Assembly (NCBI GenBank): GCA_041666525.1
Contig: JBAYGT010000012.1
Span: 1-64,000, forward strand
Source: JBAXTZ01 sp041666525
GTDB taxonomy: Bacteria; Bacillota; Negativicutes; JBAXTZ01
Length of the DNA: 64,000 nucleotides
Reading direction: 5' to 3'
Shown here piece after piece: positions 41,850-50,621 of this stretch (its first letter is position 1; every line of letters starts with the position of its first letter). Position numbers and translations under genes: made by a program. The notes under the pieces are model-generated. The model did no database searches. It had not been told where the DNA came from and worked only from the letters and a program-made list of their open reading frames with translations.

Positions 41850-42779
41850 ATGCCATTAGTAGGAACTAAAGAAATGTTCAAAAAAGCATACGAAGGCAAA
41901 TACGCTATCGGTGCTTTTAACGTGAACAACATGGAAATCATCCAAGGTATCGTTGATGCGGGTAAAGAAGTTCAAGCTCCGCTTATTCTTCAAGTTAGCG
42001 CTGGCGCTAGAAAATATGCACGTCATATCTATCTGATCAAGCTTGTTGAAGCAGCCGTAGCCGATAGTGGTTTGCCAATTGCTTTACACCTTGATCATGG
42101 TGACAGTTTCGAGCTTTGCAAAAGTTGCGTTGATGGCGGTTTCACTTCCGTAATGATTGATGCTTCGCATCATTCTTTTGAAGAAAACATTGCCATCACA
42201 AAGCAAGTTGTTGAATATGCTCATGCCCACGGTGTAGTCGTTGAAGCAGAACTTGGCCGTCTGGCAGGCGTTGAAGACTCGGTAAATGTCAGCGCGGCTG
42301 ATGCATCATACACTAACCCCGAACAAGCAGCCGAGTTTGTTCATCGCACCGGCGTTGATAGTTTGGCTATCGCTATCGGCACCAGTCACGGCGCATTCAA
42401 GTTCAAGGGTGATCCAAATCTTGATTTTGCCCGACTGCAAATAATTTCTGATTTGCTGCCAAACTTCCCGTTGGTTTTGCACGGAGCATCCAGCGTTATT
42501 CCGGAATTGGTTGCCAAAATCAACAAATATGGCGGTAAAATGCCTGGTGCTCAAGGCGTTCCCGAAGAAATGTTACGTCACGCTGCTACTATGGGCGTAT
42601 GTAAGATTAATATCGACTCTGACTTGCGTTTGGCAATGACTGCAACTATTCGCGAATACTTTGCCGAGCATCCGGATCATTTTGACCCACGCCAATATTT
42701 GGCACCTGCTCGTGAAGCCATCAAGCAAATGGTTCAACGCAAAATCGTAAATGTTCTTGGTTGTGCTGGTAAAGCTTAA
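41850..42779 (+). CDS. fba: fructose-bisphosphate aldolase, class II
   Basis: 309 residues, zinc-dependent. It cleaves fructose 1,6-bisphosphate to glyceraldehyde 3-phosphate and dihydroxyacetone phosphate. Motifs: GAFNVNNMEIIQGI, LHLDHGDSF (catalytic Asp and zinc His), VVVEAELGRLAGVED, AIAIGTSHGAFKF, LHGASSV and KINIDSDLRLA. The ATG at 41850 lies eight bases after AGGAGG; an ATG two codons earlier overlaps that site. Single-gene unit with near-consensus promoter and a very strong terminator. Confidence 0.96.
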   Translation: MPLVGTKEMFKKAYEGKYAIGAFNVNNMEIIQGIVDAGKEVQAPLILQVSAGARKYARHIYLIKLVEAAVADSGLPIALHLDHGDSFELCKSCVDGGFTSVMIDASHHSFEENIAITKQVVEYAHAHGVVVEAELGRLAGVEDSVNVSAADASYTNPEQAAEFVHRTGVDSLAIAIGTSHGAFKFKGDPNLDFARLQIISDLLPNFPLVLHGASSVIPELVAKINKYGGKMPGAQGVPEEMLRHAATMGVCKINIDSDLRLAMTATIREYFAEHPDHFDPRQYLAPAREAIKQMVQRKIVNVLGCAGKA

Positions 42780-42790
42780 CAATCTTTCGT

Positions 42791-42844
42791 TATAGATAAC
42801 AAAAAAAGTCTTCGTTTTTACGAAGACTTTTTTTGTTATCTATA
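42791..42844. terminator. perfect 24-bp bidirectional terminator
   Basis: The arms 42791-42814 and 42821-42844 are exact reverse complements with a six-base loop (TTTTTA). The inner GTCTTCG/CGAAGAC core is flanked by A7/T7, so it works on both strands, ending fba (plus) and the outer-membrane protein gene (minus). Confidence 0.9.
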
Positions 42845-42850
42845 TTTGTT

Positions 42851-43513
42851 TTAGAACCCGAAGGATGCGCCGACAAACGGACCGGCAAAGGTTAAAGAAT
42901 TTGCCGAGTTATCAATAGTGCCACCATATTGGGTAACTTTATAACCAGCATCAATTGAGAAAACCATGGCTATCGGAACGGACAATCCGGCCTCGTAGGT
43001 CAGACGAGTGTTGCCATAAGCACCGGACGCATAAATTGTCGCTAAAACAATATTGTACGAAACATTAGCGCCAGCCTGCCAACCAAAATTATTAGCAACA
43101 GCATTATTTTGCACATTTTGCAAACTAACATCGCCGTTAAAATTTTCCACAACTCCGGCAAACACATTGAGATTCGGTAATAGCGGCGCTGAAAATACAT
43201 TATACATTAAGTTTGCTTCTAAACTGCTGTAATTAGTCGGTAAATTGGACGTAGTTTTCAGTTTATCAGTTGTCAATTGCGCATTCATCGCAAAACCAGC
43301 CCCCAAACCAACCGTAGCACCTAAATCATACGCGAAATTATAATTAGCGTTCGTGAAATAATTTTGAATCGTCGAGGACGGTGTAACTTGTCCCAACCCT
43401 TTAACTTTAACATCCGCTTCAAAATGCGGAAAGCTGTAGTTCGTCAACGGTGCAGCAAGTGCAATACTAGAAACAAGCATTGTCATTACCACCAAAAATA
43501 GTAATTTTTTCAT
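42851..43513 (-). CDS. outer-membrane beta-barrel protein
   Basis: 220 residues. A Sec signal peptide (KKLLFLVVMTMLVSSIALA, cleaved before AAP) is followed by alternating beta strands rich in Gly, Asn, Tyr and aromatic residues (FAYDLGATVGLGAGFAM; NFGWQAGANVSYNIV). The C-terminus FVGASFGF ends in Phe, the usual outer-membrane insertion signal read by BamA. About ten strands could fit. This is direct evidence for a second membrane. GGAGG lies six bases before the ATG. It has its own extended -10 promoter and is separated from rluD. Pore or other function is not known. Confidence 0.82.
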   Translation of the reverse strand: MKKLLFLVVMTMLVSSIALAAPLTNYSFPHFEADVKVKGLGQVTPSSTIQNYFTNANYNFAYDLGATVGLGAGFAMNAQLTTDKLKTTSNLPTNYSSLEANLMYNVFSAPLLPNLNVFAGVVENFNGDVSLQNVQNNAVANNFGWQAGANVSYNIVLATIYASGAYGNTRLTYEAGLSVPIAMVFSIDAGYKVTQYGGTIDNSANSLTFAGPFVGASFGF

Positions 43514-43549
43514 ATTTTTCCTCCAAATCCATTATAAAAACTAGGCTTT

Positions 43550-43558
43550 ATTATAACA
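43550..43558 (-). promoter_or_regulatory. extended -10 promoter of the outer-membrane protein gene
   Basis: TGTTATAAT on the minus strand (TG-N-TATAAT), 37 bases before the ATG; no good -35. A second TATAAT lies at 43531-43536. Confidence 0.4.
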
Positions 43559-43580
43559 TAAGTTTCGCGACATCTTCTAG

Positions 43581-44504
43581 TTAATCATCGGAATGTATCA
43601 TGATTTTTTCCAACAGTTCTTGCATGTCCGGCCATAGCGGTGCATTAAACGTCATGCTTTCGCCGCTTACCGGATGAGTAAACGATAGTTCAAAGGCATG
43701 TAGCGCTTGTCGCCGAAAATCAAAACGATTCTTTGCGTTACCATATACTCCATCGCCCAAAATTGGATGACCAATATAAGCCATATGCACGCGAATCTGA
43801 TGTGTGCGTCCGGTACGCAAGTGACACTCAACTAACGTCAAATCCTTAAATCGTTCGCGAACGAAGAATTCAGTTTCAGCGTTCTTGCCATTTTTCTCAA
43901 CAACAGCCATTTTTTTACGATCGCTTGAATGACGGCCAATTTTGGTACGAATAATTGCCTGGTTTTCGGCTATTGCTCCCTTTACGACCGCTAAATACTT
44001 ACGCGCAACCTGATGTTCGGCGATTGCTGCTGCTAATATTTTGTGAGCATTATCATTTTTGGCAACTACTATTAAACCGGAAGTATCTTTGTCCAAGCGA
44101 TGAACTATCCCCGGACGAATTTCTCCGCCAATACCGGATAAATCATCCATGCGTGCCATAATGGCGTTCACTAGCGTACCCGTATAGTTTCCGACAGCCG
44201 GATGAACAACCATCCCTGGCGCTTTATTGATCACAGCCAAATGCTCGTCTTCATAAACAACGTCCAACGGAATTGCTTCTGCTAATATTTCTACTGTAAC
44301 TGCAGCAGGTATATTTACGATCAGCTGATCGCCACCGGCGATTCGCTGATTGCTTTTGGGGACTTTACCATTAACTGTTATATCACCACTTTTGCACAGG
44401 CTCTGTACTCTGGTGCGTGACAAATTACATAACTGCTCCGTCAGATAAACATCTACACGCTTATCACTATCAGCGTCCGTAACTATCAAACTAAGCGTTT
44501 TCAT
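43581..44504 (-). CDS. rluD: RluA/RluD-family 23S rRNA pseudouridine synthase
   Basis: 307 residues. An S4 RNA-binding domain (RVDVYLTEQLCNLSRTRVQSLCKSG, about 15-75) is followed by the catalytic domain with GIVHRLDKDTSGLIVVAKN (catalytic Asp) and LRTGRTHQIRVHMAYIGHPI. It turns uridines of 23S rRNA to pseudouridine. The ATG at 44504 overlaps the end of lspA by 14 bases and has GAGGAAA before it; a longer frame exists upstream but lies inside lspA. The lspA-rluD pair is a common Firmicute arrangement. Confidence 0.93.
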   Translation of the reverse strand: MKTLSLIVTDADSDKRVDVYLTEQLCNLSRTRVQSLCKSGDITVNGKVPKSNQRIAGGDQLIVNIPAAVTVEILAEAIPLDVVYEDEHLAVINKAPGMVVHPAVGNYTGTLVNAIMARMDDLSGIGGEIRPGIVHRLDKDTSGLIVVAKNDNAHKILAAAIAEHQVARKYLAVVKGAIAENQAIIRTKIGRHSSDRKKMAVVEKNGKNAETEFFVRERFKDLTLVECHLRTGRTHQIRVHMAYIGHPILGDGVYGNAKNRFDFRRQALHAFELSFTHPVSGESMTFNAPLWPDMQELLEKIMIHSDD

Positions 44505-44961
44505 CTTTTTCCTCATATTCTTTCTTCCGCAACAACGAAAAAGCCACCAGAGTTGCGCCGATACAAATAGCGCTGTCTGCAACATTAAAAACCGGCCAAA
44601 TACGAAAATCGATGAAATCAATCACACTTCCGTAAAGTAGCCGATCAATCAGGTTCCCTACTGTTCCGCCGAGCAACAATGTCGCTCCCCATTGCATATA
44701 GTTCCCAAAAACGATAATACGCGGATAGAAGTACACAAGCGCAATTGAAGCAATTATTGCCAACGACGCCAGCAACCATATTTGGTTGCGTAAAATTGAA
44801 AACGCAGCGCCAGTATTGTATAAAAAAGTCAAATGCAAAACATTTCCGACCACTGGTATCGATTCACCTAAAAACATCCGATTAGACACTTCGTATTTCG
44901 TTAGTTGATCGGCTACAATAATTGCAAACGACCACAATATGCATTGAGCTCTGTATTTCAT
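44491..44961 (-). CDS. lspA: lipoprotein signal peptidase (signal peptidase II)
   Basis: 156 residues with four membrane segments. Catalytic Asp motifs are GGTVGNLIDRLLYG and VIDFIDFRIWPVFNVADSAI; NTGAAFS is also present. It removes signal peptides from prolipoproteins such as the LGGC lipoprotein at 4.3-5.2 kb. It lies 14 bases after the third small membrane protein gene and overlaps rluD. Confidence 0.96.
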   Translation of the reverse strand: MKYRAQCILWSFAIIVADQLTKYEVSNRMFLGESIPVVGNVLHLTFLYNTGAAFSILRNQIWLLASLAIIASIALVYFYPRIIVFGNYMQWGATLLLGGTVGNLIDRLLYGSVIDFIDFRIWPVFNVADSAICIGATLVAFSLLRKKEYEEKDENA

Positions 44962-44975
44962 CTAGAAAAATCCCC

Positions 44976-45266
44976 TTACCACGACCAACTGCCATTACGA
45001 CGCATATCGACAACATCCAGAATTCCAACAACAAAATCCGGCAAAAACGGAATTTTGTATTTTACAAATAAGCCAAGAACATACAAAAACACAGCAAATA
45101 CACAAACTGCGCCGACAAACCAGCCTAAATTATACATTATAAAAGCGTTTACTTTGTTATAACCAATTCGATAGGGATTGGCCACCATTTTATTGTGATT
45201 AATTATCCCCAGTTCACGAATACGATGCTTAACGTGCGAAATCCGCCGTGCAACACTACCCTTCAT
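44976..45266 (-). CDS. small membrane protein, DUF5665-like (copy 3)
   Basis: 96 residues: a basic N-terminus (SVARRISHVKHRIREL), one strong membrane segment at about 45-69 (WFVGAVCVFAVFLYVLGLFV), then a short tail with IPFLPDFVVGILDVVD. This order (long hydrophobic helix, then P-F plus an amphipathic V/I-rich helix) matches the two neighbouring genes and the DUF5665 pattern. It is the most diverged in its N-terminal half. Lies 12 bases after copy 2 and 14 bases before lspA, so part of the ileS-lspA-rluD transcript. Function unknown. Confidence 0.7.
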   Translation of the reverse strand: MKGSVARRISHVKHRIRELGIINHNKMVANPYRIGYNKVNAFIMYNLGWFVGAVCVFAVFLYVLGLFVKYKIPFLPDFVVGILDVVDMRRNGSWSW

Positions 45267-45278
45267 ATTTTCTCCAGA

Positions 45279-45563
45279 CTAAAAATTATAGCGCTTGCGA
45301 GCTTGTAAAATCTCAATCCAGTGATTAATAAATTGGCTTATCCATGGCACTGTTTCAAAATTTGATAATAACCATATTACCAGTCCGAACATTGACGTAA
45401 TAAGAAATCCATAAAACAAACCTAGCAGCGTACCCATGAGGATGTTCCAAAACAACTGCTCCCACCAATTATATATCGCTTCGGACCAAAATCCGGATAT
45501 TGGATTATAATCAGTGAAATAATAGCGAAAGAATTTACCAATTCCCCTAGAAACAGCTTTCAT
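45279..45563 (-). CDS. small membrane protein, DUF5665-like (copy 2)
   Basis: 94 residues: an aromatic N-terminal part (FFRYYFTDYNPISGFWSEAIYN), a membrane segment at about 42-66 (GTLLGLFYGFLITSMFGLVIWL) and the tail VPWISQFINHWIEIL. The tail matches the VPFIGKYIAQIVSIV of copy 1 in spacing. It lies between copies 1 and 3 with gaps of nine and twelve bases. Likely an inner-membrane protein; the role is unknown. The similarity among the three is in pattern rather than in exact residues. Confidence 0.65.
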   Translation of the reverse strand: MKAVSRGIGKFFRYYFTDYNPISGFWSEAIYNWWEQLFWNILMGTLLGLFYGFLITSMFGLVIWLLSNFETVPWISQFINHWIEILQARKRYNF

Positions 45564-45572
45564 ATTTCACCT

Positions 45573-45902
45573 TCAGTGCCTAAACGAACCATTATTCTCG
45601 ACAATTGAAACGATTTGCGCAATATATTTCCCGATAAACGGAACGTTGGAAATGGCTAATTGCTGCAAAATATACAAAAACAATGCAAAAACTACAACTG
45701 CGCCGAACGCATAACCAATACCTCGAAACACACCGGAAATAAAATTTATCCAAAACAACTTGCGATTAGTATTCAGATAAGCAATATATTCCGGTATCTT
45801 CAATTCCTCAAATCGGTCCAGCATAGTTTCTAACTGAGTAGCAATAGCTATCAGTTCTTTTTTATCTTTGCTGTGTTGATCGTCATTATGGTTTTCTTGC
45901 AT
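45573..45902 (-). CDS. DUF5665-family small membrane protein (copy 1)
   Basis: 109 residues. An acidic/basic N-terminus with helix potential (KKELIAIATQLETMLDRFEELKIPEYIAYL) precedes FWINFISGVFRGIGYAFGAVVVFALFLYILQ, a membrane helix with the FW-NF-G-RGIG signature of DUF5665. The tail is NVPFIGKYIAQIVSIV. This copy is the clearest family member. The ATG at 45902 has AGGTG six bases before it; a TTG at 45920 is less likely. First of three tandem paralogs placed between ileS and lspA. Confidence 0.78.
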   Translation of the reverse strand: MQENHNDDQHSKDKKELIAIATQLETMLDRFEELKIPEYIAYLNTNRKLFWINFISGVFRGIGYAFGAVVVFALFLYILQQLAISNVPFIGKYIAQIVSIVENNGSFRH

Positions 45903-45961
45903 ATTTACACCTGTTGCCAATCGCTGTATTCATTGATCACTATCATTGTATCGCAAACATA

Positions 45962-48736
45962 TTATACAACACTTGCACAACGACTGCACAATGTTGGGTG
46001 TTCGTTTGACAATCCTATCGTTTCTGAATAGACCCAGCAACGTTCACACTTGACACCAGCTGCCGCATGAACGGCAACAGCAACCTGAACTTCGTCAGCT
46101 ACTTTAGCCCCCTCCGGAATACCACGATGTAATGTAACTTGCGAAGTAATGACAAACTCATGCAAAAAACTTGTCAACGGCTCAAGAATCGCGTATTCTT
46201 CGTTATCGGCATATAAATTCACCGCTGCATCAAGTGAGTGTCCAATCACTTTTTCTTGACGTGCCGTTTCCAACGCCTTAGTCACAGCACTGCGAATTTC
46301 CAACAATTTGCGCCATTTAGCCATTAAAGGCACATCAAGACGCTCGGGTTTGGCTTCCGGCCAAGTTGCCAGCAACACGCTTTCCGGCTGTCCAGCTACT
46401 GCAGGTATATAACGCCATATCTCCTCAGCAGTAAAACTTAATACCGGTGCAAAAATCACCACAAGTGTGTTTAACACTTCATTCATAACTGTTTGTGCAG
46501 CCCGGCGTTTGATACAGTTCGGTTTTTCAGTATACAATCGATCCTTGATAATATCGAGATAAATACCGCTCATTTCCACGGCACAATAATTATGAATTGT
46601 GTGATATAGATTGTGAAATTCATAGGTATCGTATGCTATGGCAACTTCGTTTTTCACTTGCTCTAATTCGCTTAGCGCCCACCGGTCTAGCTCGGTAAGC
46701 TGATCGTAACTGACCATATCCAGTGTCGGATCAAAATCATAGAGATTGCTCAGCAAATAACGAAAAGTATTACGGATTTTCCGGTATGATTCCGTTAATT
46801 GTTTTAAAATCTTATCTGAGAGCCTGATATCGTTGGTATAGTCGGCCGACGATACCCACAACCGCAAAATGTCAGCCCCAAATTTGGCGATAACATCTTG
46901 CGGCGACACAGTATTGCCGATTGATTTTGACATTTTCCGACCTTCGCCATCCACAACCATACCATGTGTCAACACCGTTTTATAAGGGGCGTTTCCACGG
47001 GCAGCCACGCCGGTCAGCAGCGACGACTGAAACCAGCCGCGATGCTGGTCACTACCCTCAAGGTATAAATCAGCCGGACGTTTAAGTTCCGGCCGCTGCT
47101 CAAGCACCGCCACATGCGATGAACCACTATCAAACCACACATCCATTATATCGGTTTCTTTTCGAAAGCCGTTAGCCGCCTTACAGTGCGGACAACTAAA
47201 TCCGGCAGGTAATATTTCTGCAGCAGAATATTTCCACCAAGCATCGCCGGTTTCCTTGCCAAACAATTCAGCAACAACCCCAATAGTTGCCTTTGTTACA
47301 ATATGTTCTCCGCAATCATTACAGTAAAAAATCGGGATTGGAACGCCCCAGATCCGTTGCCGCGATATGCACCAATCTTGCCGGTCAGCAACCATGTTTG
47401 TCATCCGGTCTTTTCCCCAGGCTGGTATCCAATTAACTCTGGTAATTTCGGCCAACGCCAGTTGACGGAAACCTTCTACCGATGCAAACCACTGCTCGGT
47501 CGCCCGATAAATTATCGGTGATTTGCAACGCCAGCAATGCGCGCACGAGTGCCGGATTGAACCCTTGGCAAGTAATCGATTTGCTGCTGCCAAAGTTTTA
47601 ATAATCGGCACATTGGCATCATCCGTTTTCATTCCGGCATATTCACCACCGTCTTTGGTAAAACAACCAGCATGATCAACCGGGTTAATTACTGGTAAAT
47701 TGTATTTTTTGCCAACTTCAAAGTCTTCCTGTCCATGACCAGGTGCAGTATGCACACAACCGGTACCGGTTTCCAACGTTACATGTTCACCACAAACAAC
47801 CGGCACAATCCGTTCCAAAAAGGGGTGATTGAACTTCATTCCTTCTAAATCAGCACCCTTTATTTTGCCAATAATTTCATATTCCGACAGTTTCGCATCG
47901 ATTGCCACAGTCGCCAACAAGCCGCCCGCAATTAAATAAATTTCTTCACCCACTCGTACCAAATTGTATTCAAATTCAGCGTTTACCGCGATACCAGCGT
48001 TAGCCGGAAGTGTCCAGGGAGTAGTTGTCCAAATTACTGCGTATACAGAGTGTTTATCAATTCCAGCCGGCAAGCGGCCAAGGTCATCTGCCAATAGAAA
48101 CTTAACGTAGAGCGCATGTGACTTCCGCTCGGCATATTCAATCTCAGCCTCCGCCAAAGCCGTCTCACAAGTCGGGCACCAATATACAGTTTTTAGTCCT
48201 TTATAAATGTATCCATTGAGCGCCATCTCACCAAACACTTCAATTTGGTTCCGCTCATAGCCCGGCAGCAGGGTGATATATGGATTATCCCAATCCCCAA
48301 GCACGCCTAACCGCTTAAAGTCGGACCGTTGATCGTCCAAACATTCCAATGCGTATTCACGACATTTAGCGCGCAAATCCAAGGGATTTAATTCATGACG
48401 ATTAAGTCCTAATATTTTTATCGCAGCGTGTTCAATTGGCATCCCATGTGTGTCCCAGCCAGGGACATAGGGTGCACGAAAGCCGCGCAATGACTTGTAT
48501 TTTACAACAATATCTTTTAGTGTTTTATTAAGTGCCGTACCCATATGGATTTTACCATTGGCATATGGCGGTCCGTCATGCAAAACAAATGACTCACGGT
48601 CATTATTTTTAGTTTGCATTTTTTCGTATATTTTCCGGTCATACCACTCGCTCAAAAATTCCGGTTCACGCTCCGGAAGATTTCCCCGCATCGGAAACTC
48701 AGTTTGTGGCAAATTTAGTGTTTTACTATAATCCAT
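45962..48736 (-). CDS. ileS: isoleucine-tRNA ligase
   Basis: 924 residues, bacterial type. HIGH motif in PPYANGKIHMGTALNK, CP1 editing domain (TTTPWTLPANAGIAV; DFEVGKKYNLPVINPV), KMSKS in GRKMSKSIGNTVSPQ, and a C-terminal zinc finger CERCW...CSRC. It charges tRNA-Ile and clears misactivated valine. GAGGAAATT precedes the ATG. Only 54 bases separate it from ribF and they hold no T-box, unlike thrS. Begins the stretch ileS - DUF5665 x3 - lspA - rluD. Confidence 0.97.
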   Translation of the reverse strand: MDYSKTLNLPQTEFPMRGNLPEREPEFLSEWYDRKIYEKMQTKNNDRESFVLHDGPPYANGKIHMGTALNKTLKDIVVKYKSLRGFRAPYVPGWDTHGMPIEHAAIKILGLNRHELNPLDLRAKCREYALECLDDQRSDFKRLGVLGDWDNPYITLLPGYERNQIEVFGEMALNGYIYKGLKTVYWCPTCETALAEAEIEYAERKSHALYVKFLLADDLGRLPAGIDKHSVYAVIWTTTPWTLPANAGIAVNAEFEYNLVRVGEEIYLIAGGLLATVAIDAKLSEYEIIGKIKGADLEGMKFNHPFLERIVPVVCGEHVTLETGTGCVHTAPGHGQEDFEVGKKYNLPVINPVDHAGCFTKDGGEYAGMKTDDANVPIIKTLAAANRLLAKGSIRHSCAHCWRCKSPIIYRATEQWFASVEGFRQLALAEITRVNWIPAWGKDRMTNMVADRQDWCISRQRIWGVPIPIFYCNDCGEHIVTKATIGVVAELFGKETGDAWWKYSAAEILPAGFSCPHCKAANGFRKETDIMDVWFDSGSSHVAVLEQRPELKRPADLYLEGSDQHRGWFQSSLLTGVAARGNAPYKTVLTHGMVVDGEGRKMSKSIGNTVSPQDVIAKFGADILRLWVSSADYTNDIRLSDKILKQLTESYRKIRNTFRYLLSNLYDFDPTLDMVSYDQLTELDRWALSELEQVKNEVAIAYDTYEFHNLYHTIHNYCAVEMSGIYLDIIKDRLYTEKPNCIKRRAAQTVMNEVLNTLVVIFAPVLSFTAEEIWRYIPAVAGQPESVLLATWPEAKPERLDVPLMAKWRKLLEIRSAVTKALETARQEKVIGHSLDAAVNLYADNEEYAILEPLTSFLHEFVITSQVTLHRGIPEGAKVADEVQVAVAVHAAAGVKCERCWVYSETIGLSNEHPTLCSRCASVV

Positions 48737-48790
48737 AATTTCCTCCAGAAACTTTCATCATAACTAATTGCTATACTTCTGACGATTAAA

Positions 48791-49714
48791 TTACCATTTC
48801 CGTTGAATATTTTGCAAATAACGCTTCGCCTGATCAACATCTTCACGCATTTGTGCTTTTAAATCAGCAATAGAATCAAACACTGCTTCTGTACGAATCA
48901 TTTTTAACAACAATACTTCAACGTATTCCCCATAAATCATTTTGTCAAAATCAAAGATAAATACTTCCAAACGCAGCTTGTTAACATCAATAGTCGGACT
49001 CATGCCAAAATTCGCAACACCTGCATACAAAGTACCGCCAATATTCACTTTGGCTACATAAACACCAAACGCCGGTTCTACCTTATTCGCAGAAAAATCA
49101 ACATTGATCGTCGGGTATCCTAAACCGCGTCCACGTTTTAAGCCGTCAACAACAATTCCTGATAAGGTGTACGCCCGGCCAAGCATCTGCGATACACGGT
49201 TCATTTTCCCTTGCGCTATCATATTACGAATAGCAGTGCTACTGACTGCATGACCATCAAACTGAACTGCCGGGAAAATAGCTACATTAAAACCAACTTG
49301 TCGAAGAAGTTCCGGATTTCCTTCGCCGTTTTTACCAAACGCGCAATCCGGACCTACAAAAATCTCTCTTGGTGCAAGATATTTCTTAATTAATCCGGCA
49401 AAATGCAGCGCCGAAACCTCAGCCAGCTCTTTAGTAAACGGCAAATCAATAATTGCATCGACACCAAGGTCGCTTAACCGTTGAATTTTCTCTTCACTGG
49501 TCAATATCAATTTTGGCCCGCGCCGCGGATTAATAACCGTTAACGGATGATTGGAGAAAGTCAACACCACCGAGTACCCGTGATTACTTCTCGCAGTCGC
49601 TATCATCGACGTTATCACCCGTTGATGACCGATATGAATTCCGTCATAACTGCCAATCGTCAAATACACCGGCATTCCTTGTTGGAATTGCTCCAATGTT
49701 GAAAATATTTTCAT
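48791..49714 (-). CDS. ribF: bifunctional riboflavin kinase / FAD synthetase
   Basis: 307 residues. The N-terminal nucleotidyltransferase (LTIGSYDGIHIGHQRVI; SSTAIRNMIAQGKM) makes FAD and the C-terminal riboflavin kinase domain (GLKRGRGLGYPTINVDF; GVANFGMSPT) makes FMN. The ATG at 49714 follows AGGTTGGTG and gives the normal length; a longer frame exists but is not family-like. It follows truB by 19 bases, the usual truB-ribF order. Confidence 0.95.
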   Translation of the reverse strand: MKIFSTLEQFQQGMPVYLTIGSYDGIHIGHQRVITSMIATARSNHGYSVVLTFSNHPLTVINPRRGPKLILTSEEKIQRLSDLGVDAIIDLPFTKELAEVSALHFAGLIKKYLAPREIFVGPDCAFGKNGEGNPELLRQVGFNVAIFPAVQFDGHAVSSTAIRNMIAQGKMNRVSQMLGRAYTLSGIVVDGLKRGRGLGYPTINVDFSANKVEPAFGVYVAKVNIGGTLYAGVANFGMSPTIDVNKLRLEVFIFDFDKMIYGEYVEVLLLKMIRTEAVFDSIADLKAQMREDVDQAKRYLQNIQRKW

Positions 49715-49733
49715 TAATAACACCAACCTGTAA

Positions 49734-50609
49734 TCAGTTGTGCAACAATTCGCTGCGAACAACTTTTTTTGCTATTACAACGCCCCGTTCGACAACTGCC
49801 ACTCCACAGAAATTTTCTTTTTCGTCAGAAACAATACACGTTCCTATAATAGGCATAGTCGTAATCAAGCGCCGTCCATCCTGAAACAAAACAGCATCAC
49901 CGTGTTGTAATGAGATTTTCGGCAAAAACAGCTCAAGCAACCGCTCAACCGGCGTTGTTAATTCATGAATATTTTCAGCAACCTGCTCCATAGTTACGGC
50001 ATTTGCCAGAGAAAAAACGCCTACCCGGCTACGTAACAAAAAACCCATCATTGACGGAATGCTTAACGCTCTACCGACGTCGCGGCATAACGAACGAATG
50101 TAAGTGCCACTCGAACAATTAACAATTACTCTGGCAATATTTGCATCTGTTCCGGTAAGTTCTATACGACTGATATCAACTAACCGTCGTTTAATTATAA
50201 CATCTTGCCCGCTGCGTGCATATTCATATAGCTTCTTGCCGTTAACCTTTATTGCTGAAAAAATCGGCGGTTGCTGCTCAATCCGGCCAGTAAATGTTTT
50301 TAAAATATTCTGCAAAAGTAAAGGTTCGATGTGCGGTATTTCACATCGGCTAATTTCAGTACCGGTATCATCGCAAGTATCAGTCTCACAACCAAATATA
50401 ATTTCTGCGAAATATTCTTTATCGTCAGGAAAATATTCAATGAACCGCGTTGCATTACCGATAAAAACCGGTAATATACCGGCAGCAGCCGGATCAAGCG
50501 TTCCGGCGTGTCCAACGCGCCGGGTATTGCTCAGCTTGCGCACTACGGAAACAACATCGTGCGAGGTCATACCCGGTGGTTTGATAATATTAATTACACC
50601 ATTCAACAT
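49734..50609 (-). CDS. truB: tRNA pseudouridine(55) synthase TruB
   Basis: 291 residues. The catalytic Asp lies in RRVGHAGTLDPAAAGILPV, after the opening INIIKPPGMTSHDVV. A C-terminal PUA-like part starts near 235. It makes the near-universal pseudouridine 55 in the T loop of tRNAs. It is 12 bases after nrnA and 19 before ribF, the common nrnA-truB-ribF order. The ribosome site is weak. Confidence 0.96.
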   Translation of the reverse strand: MLNGVINIIKPPGMTSHDVVSVVRKLSNTRRVGHAGTLDPAAAGILPVFIGNATRFIEYFPDDKEYFAEIIFGCETDTCDDTGTEISRCEIPHIEPLLLQNILKTFTGRIEQQPPIFSAIKVNGKKLYEYARSGQDVIIKRRLVDISRIELTGTDANIARVIVNCSSGTYIRSLCRDVGRALSIPSMMGFLLRSRVGVFSLANAVTMEQVAENIHELTTPVERLLELFLPKISLQHGDAVLFQDGRRLITTMPIIGTCIVSDEKENFCGVAVVERGVVIAKKVVRSELLHN

Positions 50610-50621
50610 TTTCGTTTTCAG

